From positions 7,973,508 to 8,037,507 of the forward strand of contig OY744464.1 of NCBI GenBank assembly GCA_963556145.1: a stretch of DNA of 64,000 nt. Direction: 5' to 3'. The notes under the pieces were generated by a model. That model saw only the letters and a program-made list of their open reading frames with translations. It was not told the origin of the DNA and searched no databases. The stretch is from Hygrocybe punicea. Its lineage: Eukaryota > Basidiomycota > Agaricomycetes > Agaricales > Hygrophoraceae. Positions 45,330 through 56,334 of the stretch are shown here, piece after piece (position 1 is the first letter of the stretch; each line of letters begins with the position of its first letter). The translations under genes were made by a program, and so were the position numbers.

Positions 45330-45969
45330 GTACATGGATGCCATTGAACAATTAGACAGTGAAAACATTGGAGAGGGGATCTCCGGACCTCAGGGGAAGA
45401 GCTCAGAGGGAGCCGCAGCTGGGAGGGGAAAGCTGAGGAAAACCCAAGGATGGATGACTAAGCTACTACAGGAAAGGGAATCTACTAGCTAAGGGTCTCC
45501 GGGGTCCTAGGGGCTAGCAGCACCTGCTGCAACGTCATCACGGTCCGATGCACCCTCCGCAGTGCCTTTGACCTGTTAGAATGGATTCCGGCCGCACTGG
45601 GTGACCGAGTCTGGGATTATCAACCAGACAGGAAGTCAACGACCTTCCCTCTGAGTTATCGGGCCAGGCGCCGAAGCTAGCAATGAGGAGGAAGCGTGCA
45701 CGATGGGAACCGGAACAGGATGAAGAGGAGGAGTCCACCAAGGATGAGCATGAACTGATTCCAGTCATTTTTGGGCTCAAACTGACAAGGTTGGAGGTCA
45801 TCACCTTGCACAGGGAGGAGGAGGAGAGTGGGAACAGTGACAGGATGGTTTTATGTTGTTCACTAAGTATATGCCATTGTAGTTTTTTGATTACTGTTCC
45901 ACTAATTCTCGTGACCATGGCCAAACTCATGTGCAATGATAACATGGGTGATATTGCCCCCATCAAAGC
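45330..45969 (+). other. Possible 3' remnant of the preceding gene
   Basis: A stretch rich in E, K and G (45335-45490) and an acidic/basic stretch from the ATG at 45683 (RRKRARWEPEQDEEEESTK) are coding-like but short. No join to the preceding blocks was established. Confidence 0.3.
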
Positions 45970-47715
45970 AAAGTCAGAGCTCAAGTGCACAGGACCAGTG
46001 CACTCCATGGTGCTCCTAACAATCACTCCACCATGCATCTAAGGAAAGGCGGAGGTCAAGCAGAATAAAATTGGGACCACATTGAAACCTCCCCTGAAAT
46101 GCTTAGGTCGTCAGTTCGGTTAGTTCACATCATCAATTTATACTTAATCTTAATAGTTGTATATGTGTTGGTGGGAAGAGTACATATCTGCTTGATACAT
46201 CCCTAATGGTTCAAAGAGGGTTGACCCCACATTACTATAGAGAGACATAACTGAATGCAACAGCAACTGTGGCTAGATTGCTGGAAAAGAAGGTTTTAAA
46301 GGAGAACTTGTATCAGAATGTGAGTCATTGTTTTAAGAATTTTGTGTACAACTCGTGCTTCTGACTGGATATGTTGTAGCCCAGTTCATATTATTCTTAT
46401 AGGATTGATAATTGCTTCTGGTTTATTATTACACTCCAAGGAATTAGCAGAGGTGGAAAGGCAATCACCCTTGAAGGTAGAAGAGGCGTGGAACATGGAT
46501 CAGCTGACTTCATTGTGCACATTTGGCCTTTAATGGCACTCCAGGAGAGCATACCTCCACTTAAGCACTGTCAGCAGTTGGCCAGTCAAGCAGAAAGGGA
46601 GCACCCGACAACGTGGTGCTCCCTCTAGTAACTCTGCCATACATCCAATGAATGTCAGAGGTCAAGCGGACAGGGAGCCTCCATGGCACTCCTTATAATA
46701 ATAACCTCACCACTCCACTTAAGGACTGTCAGTAGTCAAGCAGAAAGGGAGCGCCATGATGTGTGGTGCTCCCTATAGTATAGTAACTCCACCACAGATC
46801 TAATGAATGTCAGAGGTCAAGTGGATATGGAGCACCCCACTACATGGCGCTCCATATATTAACTTTGCCACACAACTAATGAATGTCGGAGGTCAAGCGG
46901 ATCAAGAGTGGCCTACAATATGGTGCTCCCTAAACCTAACTTCACCACTCATCTAAGAAATGTCGGAGACCAAGTGGTTAGGGCGCAGCCCATTCCCTGG
47001 CACTCCATATAGCAACTCCGCCACTCATCTAAGCAAAGTCAGAAGTCATAGCCCAACTAACTGGCACTACTCAGGTACTCTATATAGAGTCAAGCAGGGA
47101 GCAGCCCACTCTATGGCACTCATAAATGCATTTCACGCTCATCTGAGGAATGTCGGAGGTCAAGCAAACATGGGAACACCCATACCATGGCACTCCTAAT
47201 ATTCACTCTGCGACTCTAATAAGCAAAGTTAGAGTCAAGCAAACAGGGAGCAGCCCACACCATGGCACTCCATATATTAACTAACACTGCCAGTCAGCTA
47301 AGGAAAGTCAGAGAGGTCCAGTGGACAGGCTGCAGCCCACTTCATGGCGCTTCCTGTATTCACACCACCACTCATCTAAGCAAAGTTAGATTCAAACAAA
47401 CAGGGAGCAGCCCACTCCCTGGCACTCCATACGAACACTTCAAAATCTATGGAATGTTGGAGGTCAAGCAAACAGGGAGCAGCCCACACCATGGTGCTCC
47501 AAATATTCATTCCACCCACTCATTTAAGGAAATCAGATCAAGCAATATTATAGGGAGCAGCCCACACCATCCCCAACGACAAAGATGGTTAGTGCACAAT
47601 GGCCCTTCACCTGCAGAAGTCAAGCGGAGAGGACCAGCTCTCTCTATGGTGCTCCCAGAGTAGGACACATTGCTTTGGTTTCTTGTCAGAGGTCCAACTC
47701 TGGTGCTCAAGGAGG
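45970..47715. repeat. ~85-bp minisatellite array with an interruption
   Basis: Many degenerate units share CATCTAA(G/T)GAA(T/A)GTC.GAGGTCAAGC, AGGGAGCAGCCCAC, CATGGCACTCC and TAACTCCGCCACTC. A first unit lies at 45970-46060. The main array, about a dozen units, covers 46530-47715; 46060-46530 is non-repetitive. Confidence 0.8.
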
Positions 47716-48168
47716 GAGTGCCATACATTTGCTTGGTCCCTTCAGTGCTTTAAAGCTCTCAGAGCATACTTACTGGAGTGCCATAAATAAAATCTGGTTG
47801 GTTCAAATCTAGCACGTAAACTGGCTAACTCCTGCAAAATAAAACACACCATAACTCTGTGGCATGCCACGAGATAAATACAAGTATACATCCAGAGTGC
47901 CATGAGCACCAGTCAGAGTTGTGGAATCCATTCAGAAAAGTCAATTGAAATCAACTAACCAAGTAAATGCCAAGTACTTTCCAGCAGTCAGCCAAGTTTT
48001 AAGTGTCAAAGTCCAGGTCACATGTTACATCCGGATTCCATCTAGGGTTAGGGTTCCCCAGGAAAGCCACCCTAGATGCTCTTAACAACCTAACACTTTG
48101 AGCTCCTCCCATAGCCCCTCCGCCTTCTTCGTGAGTGAGCCCTGCATCTCCAAGATTGCCTCCACTCA

Positions 48169-48753
48169 ATGCTGCCCAGACACCATCATCCACTTCAGGT
48201 TCTCCAACCCTTGCACCATGAGCCTCAGCTTCAGCAGCATGCACCCCACCGTCAGGTCCTTCGTCAGCGACGTCCGGTCAATATTCGTCGTGTCGTCCAC
48301 AACTAGTGGCAGCAACACATCAACCTTGTACCATTGGACGCCCTCATGTTCCATGGACTTCACAATGTCTTTGACCCCAGCATCAATGAGCGGTCGCAGG
48401 TTCCACATCCTGTACTTGAACTTACTGGCATATTTCTCTATTTCAATTTTTGTGTATCCCAATGTGGCAGCCAGGATAGCCGCCGTGTACCATTCATGTT
48501 CTGCTGCACTGTAGACCACATTGTCAATGTCCATCTGGCCCTATCCATTGATAATTAATGTATGTAACAGCTCACTCTTGTCATACCGTTGGCGTACCTG
48601 CGTGTTTCCACCTGACGGCGGTGCTTGCGCACTCGTCTGACAGTCTGGAGATGATCGCATCTCCTTGTCACCACTTAAGCCGGTTGAGGAGGTCGTTTGT
48701 GAGTGCGATATTGCCTGAGTTGACATTATGTATTCAAACAATTTAAGTTCCAC
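48169..48753 (-). pseudogene. Hypothetical paralogue A with in-frame stops
   Basis: Minus strand, from ATG 48753 or 48726: a serine/threonine-rich N-terminus, LLHTLIING, then in-frame TAG (48543-48541), then MDIDNVVYSAAEHEWYTAAI, EGVQWYKVDVLLPLVV, RTSLTKDLTVG and WMMVSGQH, followed by in-frame TGA (48168-48166). The frame then continues as VEAILEMQGSLTKKAEGLWE to about 48085. It is paralogous to the gene at 50174-49320, which has the same EGVQW...DVLLP...SLTKD order. Function unknown; a lineage-specific mushroom family is likely. Confidence 0.5.
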
Positions 48754-49185
48754 GAGTCAAGCACGCTCAACCCGCAGAAAGTCTAGCTGAGATCCAACTG
48801 ACCACGGGTTGAGCATGCTCGACCCGTGGACACAATATGTAATTAATAGATCCCACTAACCAGGGATCTGCGGGTCGAGTGTGCTTGACCCATGGACAGT
48901 CTAGTTGAGATCCTAGTAGCCATGGGTCGAGCATGTATTAATTATATGTCAGAATATTGGTTGTTGGAATATTGGATGTATGGTACAAGGTAATATTTGG
49001 TAAGTCCATCTATTGAATGTGTTCAATGCACCATATGCAGATGCCTGCAATCCATGTACAGTCAATTTGGGGAATGCAATAAGTTGATTCAAGGGATAAA
49101 AACCTGTCATCGAGCGCACGGATGTCCATCTCCACCAGATGTGAGATGCCCCGTGGGTCAAGCTTACTTGACCCGTGCATATGTT
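48754..49185. repeat. Dispersed palindromic GGGTCGAGCATGCTCGACCC motifs
   Basis: Variants of a ~20-bp palindrome occur at about 48755-48776 (AAGCACGCTCAACCCG), 48814-48837 (CGGGTTGAGCATGCTCGACC), 48870-48893 (CGGGTCGAGTGTGCTTGACC), 48922-48936 (half site) and 49148-49175 (GGGTCAAGCTTACTTGACCC). Segments between them (TCTAG(C/T)TGAGATCC) are also repeated. Confidence 0.75.
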
Positions 49186-49319
49186 TCTATCCATCCACAA
49201 CACATTGTTCACAGTGCCAAAAACATACTTAGAATACATGATCATTTCCACTTCTCACAAGCCCAATGCTAGTCTTAGCCTAACTGTTCTACAAAACACT
49301 ATATATAATGTCCCCCAAA

Positions 49320-50174
49320 TCACAACAGTGTCATCATCGCCCTCAAGCTATCAGCTCCTTGCAACAATGCCCTGACCTTGCTATCCAACTTCGCTGCATC
49401 TGCCCAGATCGATGGCTGTTTTGTCTCATCGACCACCATCATGTGCCGCACCAACAAGACTAGTTTTTCCTCCTGGGTCTCCTCATAGTGGTACAAGATG
49501 ATGTTGCGTGACAGATAAAACACCACATCGACCCCATCCACGAGTAAGATCGCTGGTAGCAATAAATCCCACCACTGAATCAATATATCGCCTTCATAGT
49601 TTAGCCAAAATGACCCCCCATCAATGACTTGCATGCCCCAGAACTCCACCGACCTCACCTCACCCCCGACAATTGCGACCTCCATATGAAGCTCCCGGGC
49701 TTTGTCAAACCCTTCCCGCATCCTCTCGTTCACCCGCTTTAGCGCCTTATGGAGCATTTGCGCCCATTTCCCCTTCAGCACATGGAACTCCACAACTGCC
49801 CGCACTTAATGTTGCCTGGATGCCATCTCCCAATCATGCAATTGTTCAATCCTGGCTGGCGTGAATGTCAGCGACGGCATTTTCACTCCCAATGTCATGT
49901 CCTTTGTTAACGATGCCACATCGATATAAGCCATGCACACCACAAACGGCAACAGCACGTCACCACAAAACCACTGGACGCCTTCGAGCTCCATCAACTG
50001 GACAAGTTCCTTCACTTTTTTCTCATCAAGCTGCCAAGTGTTCCACGTTCCGAAGTGGAATTTCTCATGGACTTGCAAGATGTCGATCTTCACGAAGCCC
50101 ATTGTCGCCCCCAGGATGGCTTGCATGTATGTTGCCCATTGCGCCATCGTATAACTGACTTCTCCCAGCTGCAT
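49320..50174 (-). pseudogene. Hypothetical paralogue B with one in-frame stop
   Basis: Minus strand from ATG 50174: SYTMAQWATYMQAILGATMG, ELEGVQWFCGDVLLPFVV, ASLTKDMTLGVKMPSL, HDWEMASRQH, in-frame TAA (49808-49806), then immediately in the same frame VRAVVEFHVLKGKWAQM, FDKARELHMEVAIVGGEV, LLLPAILLVDGVDVVFYL and on to 49320. About 285 codons in all with a single stop. The segment after the stop resembles the segment after the stop in paralogue A, so the ancestral protein ran through. Function unknown. Confidence 0.55.
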
Positions 50175-50454
50175 TGGTCACAGTCATTGTTCTGTCACTT
50201 CTACAACCTGCCATTCACTCATCAGTGCCGTTTGCTCCCCGTCGATCGTGTCGTCATCCATAGGTGATCCAGGGAGGGGGGTGTTTTCTCTGCTGGCCAT
50301 CGCATTCGCGTTCATCATTGACTGAGTAGTAAGGTTTGTGGCTTACATTCTGATTGACCAGTTCACATGTTGGAGCTCAACCCGGAGGTGTGTGCCGGAC
50401 ACGTGTATGCCTCGTGTCTCAGCTGTTTTCATCCCAAACCTGTCAGCGTGTATG
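50175..50454. other. No recognisable feature
   Basis: Spacer before the minisatellite; no supported gene. Confidence 0.3.
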
Positions 50455-50830
50455 GCTCCTGTGGACCGGGTGCATACGATGCGCAGATTGAGTGTGCTCG
50501 GAGCACGGACCTTGTATACTTGTTGTGTGGATCGAGCATGTTCAATGTGCGGACCTTGTATGCTTGATGTGCAGATCGAGTGTGTTCAATTCATAGACCA
50601 TGTGTGCTCAATGTGCAGATCAACTCTCATTGATGCGTGGATCGAGTGTGTTCAATTCACGGACCGTTTGTGAGCATTGCGCGGATCAAGTATGCTCAAT
50701 GTGCAGACTGTGTATGCTTGTGGCATGGATGGAGTGTGCTCAATTCGTGGACCAACATTGCACAGACCAAGTGTACTCATTTTGCCAAGCGAATGTGCTC
50801 GATGCGCGGTTTGCTGCATCCATGTTTACA
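50455..50830. repeat. ~45-bp minisatellite
   Basis: Degenerate units with (G/C)ATCGAGTGTG(T/C)TCAATTC, GTGGACC, TGTATGCT and CAATGTGC(A/G)GA, roughly eight in number. The derived frames are repetitive and not a gene. Confidence 0.75.
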
Positions 50831-51078
50831 TAGTGTACTCGTCATATAGCTGTCTCAGTAATACATTGGCAGAATTCGATTTGATACCTTACATGATGGG
50901 TCCTTGCATTCCTTACTATCACGTCTCATGTGATCACGTGCACTGAGCATGCTCGGTCCACAGTGCTCACATTTCAATGGACTCACAAGGACATCACCAA
51001 TGTCATGCCTAATACAAGCATCCTCAACCCACGCACCATATTCTGCATGATGTCGATCCATCGCAGGCATGTGAATAC

Positions 51079-51255
51079 AAACTGATTGGGGGTAGAAATC
51101 TACATTGGTGGCTAGTCCACCACTAGCCTAGCCCAACTTATTTAGAAAACAGTATATATAATTCAAACTGTTTGGGGTTAGAAATCTACATCAATGGCTA
51201 GTCCACAGTGTCCGCCACTAGCCTACCCCAACTTATTTAGAAAACAGTATATATA
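51079..51255. repeat. ~86-bp tandem duplication
   Basis: Copies begin AAACTG(A/T)TTGGGG at 51079 and 51165 and share TAGAAATCTACAT, GGCTAGTCCAC, CCACTAGCCTA and TTATTTAGAAAACAGTATATA. Confidence 0.9.
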
Positions 51256-51423
51256 ATAATATTTAATATATCACGTACTCTTGCACTAGACCTAGGATCT
51301 TCTCATAGTGTGGCTGCACCATTCAAGCCGGCCCACACATTAACAAGATGAGGCCCTTGATGCCTTTGGTTTCAATCAGAGCACTGCAAAGAGCACTGCC
51401 CATATATTTATAGATGTGCTGAT

Positions 51424-52570
51424 TCATGCATTCATTATGCTTAAACCAGTAGTTATGAAGAAAGAACTTACCACATAAACTGCATCCGACACCTCATCAC
51501 CTGATTTTGTCTTGCCAAAAATGAGTTCCCCAGACAGATAGTCACTATGACCATCTACGAAGAGCAAGAAATCGCCCATGGTCTTTGTAACGTGGTTTGT
51601 AAGGGGTTTGACTGACTTTTGGAGTCTAGGATGCTGAGACCCTCCCAGCTCGAGTTGCAATGACACTTGGCACATCTGGGAAAGAAGTCTTCTTTGGATA
51701 GGATTAGTGTTGCCTAAAACTGGTCGACCAGGAAAAGCTGATCCTGGTCCTGAACTTTGGATGCACAACCAGGGGTTTCCTATGCTCTTATTTTGTAGCC
51801 CTGGTCCACAGCTACAAAATAAGAGCCTAGGAAACCCCTGGTTGTGCATCAAAAGTTCAGGACCGGGATCAGCTTTTCCTGGTCGACCGGTTTTAGGCAA
51901 CACTAGATAGGATCCAAAAAGATTTGGTGAAATTGCTTATACCCTGCAGATTGAGCATGTATTCTTCGATAAAATGTTGTCGGAGCATGCCTGCACCGTA
52001 ATTTGTGGTTGGCTCATCATGAGTAAGGAATTGCAAGGCGATGGGGGACAAAAACCATTCTTGGAACATCATAGCAATGGAATGGTTTAATATTACATAC
52101 TGGGCAAGTTGTCAAAAACTGTGCAGAGTAAAGCAGTCACAGTAACGACATACTGGAATCGGGTCGCCTCCTCTAATGAAGCAAGTCACACATTTGAAGT
52201 TTTTTGCTGTCATAGACAATGTGTTTTGTACTCCACCCTTGTCAATGCAAATGAGTTTACCACAACTCAGACATTGATAAAAATTGTCTGCTGCATCTCC
52301 GCAAGCAGAGCAAGTCTAAACAAATATATAGGTGATTATTGTGTAAACATGTATATGATATTCAACAAAATGCAACATACCCTTGTGACCGAAAGCTTGG
52401 TTGGGATGCCTGCTTTTTGTTTTCCTGAGTTCATCACAGATGACAAGTCATTAAATGATCAACTTACTATTGTCTGCCTGAAGGCTGGGTTTCACATCTA
52501 CAGCCATGTAGTCTCCCGCTTCTACATCATTTGCCATGTTGTCTTGATGCAGATCAGGCGGATCCAATGA
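51424..52570 (-). pseudogene. Hypothetical gene interrupted by a MITE
   Basis: Minus-strand coding-like stretches: about 52565-52390 (DPPDLHQDNMANDVEAGDY), 52230-52110 (VKNFKCVTCFIRGGDPIPVC, a CxxC...C pattern), 52080-51905 (MMFQEWFLSPIALQFLTHDE, GAGMLRQHFIEEYM) and, beyond the MITE at 51903-51707, QRRLLSQMCQVSLQLELGGS, KSVKPLTNHVTKTMGDFLLF, SDYLSGELIFGKTKSGDE to about 51460. The MITE splits continuous coding sequence. Introns are likely but only partly traceable. No family identified. Confidence 0.5.
51707..51903. mobile_element. 197-bp palindromic MITE (copy 2)
   Basis: Begins GTGTTGCCTAAAACTGG and ends in the complementary GTTTTAGGCAACAC, near-perfect palindrome, TA on both sides (51705-51706, 51904-51905). 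Same length and same outer sequence as 12059-12255, with an unrelated inner stem (CTCTTATTTTGTAGC in place of CCAATATTTGGTAGC). GATAGGAT occurs just outside both TAs and may be a pre-existing repeat at the target. Confidence 0.88.
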
Positions 52571-52717
52571 TGGGTTAATTACATGGGGTGCTCACCAGCA
52601 TCCTCTACAGCCAAATCTTTCACACACCCTGCCCTGCCACTACTGACATTTTTTTGCAGGTTGGGTTGAATAAAACCCATGGCTTGTATCATTGTGGCTC
52701 GTGGGGGTACCATAATT

Positions 52718-52786
52718 GTTGAATATGTTAAGTGAAGGTGGTTGAATATGTTGAGTGAAGGCGGTTGAATATGTTGAGTGAAGGCA
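52718..52786. repeat. 23-bp tandem repeat, three copies
   Basis: GTTGAATATGTT(A/G)AGTGAAGG begins at 52718, 52741 and 52764, exactly 23 bp apart. Confidence 0.92.
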
Positions 52787-52887
52787 GTTGAGATGTTCAG
52801 AGTTTCAAATAATTTCTTTCCAATTCAATATCCAAATCACCATCGCCCGTTCAATGGTCCCCTGTAGACCTCACTCAACACTGGCCC

Positions 52888-53883
52888 ATGTCTCATCTGC
52901 CATGCAAATTAGCAGAACACAATTTGTCTTGGACAGACATCGACCAAGTCCTCAACAATGTTGGCAGCTATTTGGTGGTAGAGACATGGGTAGATTCCAC
53001 TGGTGAACAAGTTCAAGAACACTCCATGCCGGCACATTATCACAATTCATTTTGCATTATAACGGCCAAAATCCGATGGCTGCAAGTCAATTGCGTGGAA
53101 TTGGAAGCAATTGTCACCAAGAAGCCGAAGAAAAGTGGTCTTCACCACGTACTAGATGGCCTTCGACGGAATCTTTTGTTTACAATGACAATCCGACATT
53201 TATTTTATGCAGAAATTGCAGTCCCAGGCGATAATTCCCCAACTTTCCGCTCACCATAATTAGATTCATGGTTGCATGTGGAGTATAACGCAATCACTCA
53301 CAACCCTCCACAATACCACAAACTACAACACATGAAGTACGTGGACAAACATCCCATGGATATCGATTTAAGTGGTAAGCATTCTTGTTTCAAATATTGT
53401 GGTGTCTCACCCTCATCGTTCTCCAGAATGGCTTCAATGGGCGGATGACAATGGTGCGGAGTGGATAGCACAGGTCGACGATGGCATCACATACCCTACG
53501 GAGGATGGCAATTGGGGACTCGTGGGGACATTAATGATGTACTGTTAGAGTCATGGGAGGACTATGTCACGGACATCATACCCAATGTCAAAGGTGGTGG
53601 GATGACTGCTGAGGTCGTAAATGCTGTTTGGAGCCAGCAGGTATGTTCCTAGTTGTTTCTGATGTTTTTAACGAAAAATGACACCAGATGCACAGCGTGA
53701 ACATAGCCAACCACCATCTGACAACAAGCAAGCTGATTCAAACTGTGACAGCAAGGATGATGATGCAGATGAGTACCAGGATTCAGATGAACCTGGGCGG
53801 AGTGAAGATGGCAATGAGACAGCTGACGATGATGAAGATTGGCACAGAGTAGGACATTCAATCCCATCCTCAATGTTGACATT
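52888..53883 (+). pseudogene. Hypothetical gene with frame changes
   Basis: Coding-like plus-strand pieces: from ATG 52888 (LSWTDIDQVLNNVGSYLVVE), 53290-53370 (YHKLQHMKYVDKHPMDIDL), after a GT-AG intron 53430-53530 (EWLQWADDNGAEWIAQVDD), then, one nucleotide out of frame, 53517-53640 (DINDVLLESWEDYVTDIIPN), and after another intron an acidic tail 53678-53880 (DSKDDDADEYQDSDEPGRSE). The tail runs into the solo LTR, whose sequence keeps the frame open to 54379. Family unknown. The frame change near 53520 could be a real lesion. Confidence 0.45.
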
Positions 53884-55555
53884 TGTTACATTTCCAACTC
53901 CGCTTCCAACCCCGATGCCCATTCTGATACCCACCATGACGATTCTGCACTGCACACCTTCCTTTTTCATTTCTTTTTGTCCTTTGTCTTCCTTTCAACG
54001 TCATTGTTTCTTCATTTGGACATCCTTGTATTTTCTTATTCTTGTTCTCTTTTTGTCCCTTCTTCTAGAACCATCCAGACCAACCATGGACATATCCCAC
54101 ATGACCTTGTTGTACCCGAATAGTCTCCTTGCCGACGGACATCATTGCTATTGTCTTTTCCCTTGCCCTGACATATTGTTGACTTCATCCCACAACAAAC
54201 CGATCACAATGGCTGTATTCCCGACACAGCTCATTACCGTAATTGTTATTGGCAGCATTGCCATCACCTTCCTGATTGGTTTCTACCTTGTTATGATCTA
54301 TCTTTGGCATCGGCACCGAAACCCTTCCGCCATTGATACTTCTGACTTCCACCTCAACAATATATCGACACGTAATTGACAATTGCCATTCCTGGATATT
54401 TGGTTTCCATATTCATACCCTGTGCCCACCATTATCCTCCCTGACGATCCGACGACATTCCTCATCTGCACGCATGCCCTGAACAATCCCCAATCACGAG
54501 ACATTTCACTGTTCTCTCTAATCCGACCATCGCCGGAGCATACTCTTTTGGACTTCGACCACAGACCATATGACTTCCCAAACAGTGAACCAACCCCTAT
54601 CGTATATTGTTCGCACGACACCGCTTCAATGCAGTACCCGACGACTTGTTCCCACAGCTTGTCACTCATGCCATGACTCGAAACCTGGACCCACATTCAT
54701 TTATCCTTTTCCATCTATAATCTTGATACCTCCCACACTCGTTTACAATGATACCCTTTCTTGGACGAATACCGACATCAGGTGGACCGCATTGTTCCAC
54801 ACACAGGACAAGACACCACCCCTCGATACGTCATTGACACAGACATCGTCATCCGGTACAGCTTATGCTGTTCACATGTCTGACCTCGACTAGCCCACTG
54901 TCCTAGTTGGTTTTTTCCTCTATACATTCCTTCATTTTCTTTCATACCAACCTTGCCGCTATATCCACGCTACCTCAAGACACTCTCATCACCAACCCCA
55001 CACTGGACGATACCCATTTTCGACCCGACCATGCAATGCACTTGCCAAACTGTGCACTTGCCCGTTACAGCAAGTGTAGACCCCGAATTGGCAATTCTGC
55101 ATGTCACATGATCCAATGACAAATCATCTGAGTCATCTGGACACCTCCTATCCTCAACGACACCCGGGCCTCTAGTTGGATCGCGAGAACATCGACATGA
55201 GGACGCCTCATGTATGCCTCATGGTGAACACATGGTAGAGTTGGACATGTTGTGGCTTCATGGTTGTATTCCTATTTACCTCCCCTCAAGACCAGCCACT
55301 ATATGTACTGTTCTTGTTGTTGGTTCGGACTTTTTCTTCTTTTTCTTTCCTTACGTTTAGTCTGGTTCTTGGGGCAGACTCATCTTGTTTTGGGTAATCC
55401 CCACGGCTCGCAATGACACTAGACCTTGACCCCCCCCTCTAAGCAGTGTTGTCTTAGCTGTAAGCAACAGTGAAAGCTGCTCTCCTCTCCTCTGAAATCC
55501 AATCCCTTGTTAAGTTGATTGTTGCCGGAGCCCGCTGCAGAAGCGATCCGTAACA
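53884..55555 (+). mobile_element. Solo LTR, 1672 bp (copy 2)
   Basis: Starts TGTTACATTTCCAACTCC, ends GCGATCCGTAACA, flanked by the 5-bp repeat ACATT (53879-53883, 55556-55560). Homologous end to end with 21673-23346. No internal retroelement genes adjoin it. Confidence 0.88.
54209..54379 (+). CDS. 56-aa membrane-helix ORF inside solo LTR copy 2
   Basis: Homologue of 22000-22170 with the same ATG, TGA and length. The helix (LITVIVIGSIAITFLIGF) and the WHRHRN flank are kept. Here the frame is also open upstream to 53678, joining it to the acidic tail of the disrupted host gene. After the TGA the same frame continues for another ~98 codons without a stop. Confidence 0.38.
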   Translation: MAVFPTQLITVIVIGSIAITFLIGFYLVMIYLWHRHRNPSAIDTSDFHLNNISTRN

Positions 55556-55560
55556 ACATT

Positions 55561-56334
55561 CCTGTTGATATGCACGATCGGCAGCCTGCCAAATGTTGAA
55601 AGGTGACAGGCAACAAGTGAACCACCGTGAAGCTGGCAAGTTCAAGCAAGGCAAACACTGTCAGGGGGACCTCTGTCTTGCAAGGCAAAGCCAAGGATTC
55701 CACAAAGGCATGACGTGTTCACAAAGGAAGGATAACTGTTACCAAAGAAACCTGTTAAGTCTGGGAAAAAACAGGTGGCAAAGTGTAAGTCACAGTTGTC
55801 TATGGCAGGGCATGTATACAATCATGAAAACAATCATGAAAACAATACAGGCCTAAATTATTTTATTTTCTATTTTCTGTATGAATACCACTTTTAAATA
55901 ATTATTTTCTGCAATATTTTCACAAGTAAGACAATGGAAAAAAACTCATCCGTCTCCTCAGTGAGTTACTATTTATACCCGGAAGTTCGGAAATTTCCGA
56001 GTCATGTGAGCTTGGAGTATGGACATCCGCGATTGCTGACTGGCAACCCCGCCATATGAAGGGTTTTCTAGCCCTTCATATGACTTATTTTCTAGAGAGT
56101 ACACCATGTGGGGACGAAGACCCATGACTACAAAAGCTCGGGCAAGAATCGGAAGAAAGCTTGAGGAGAGAACTCCGAATTATTTGTGTCGAGTTGTAAG
56201 AGTAAGCGTTGGCTAGTGAGTTCATCTTCCAGTTCCAATGATTCACGGGCAGTTTCGCAGATTTCGATGTAACACGTACAGCTTTTGTGATTTAGTGATC
56301 CAACCTGTATAATTCACATTTTGCCACCACACGA
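55561..56334. other. No firm gene; one hairpin
   Basis: A lysine/glutamine-rich frame at 55593-55856 is not convincing. CATATGAAGGG (56053-56063) and CCCTTCATATG (56072-56082) form an 11-bp stem with an 8-nt loop. Confidence 0.4.

Noticed and set aside
46342..47812. Short plus-strand frames in the 46-47.8 kb region
   Set aside because: They follow the ~85-bp repeat units, lack coherence and have no splice support.
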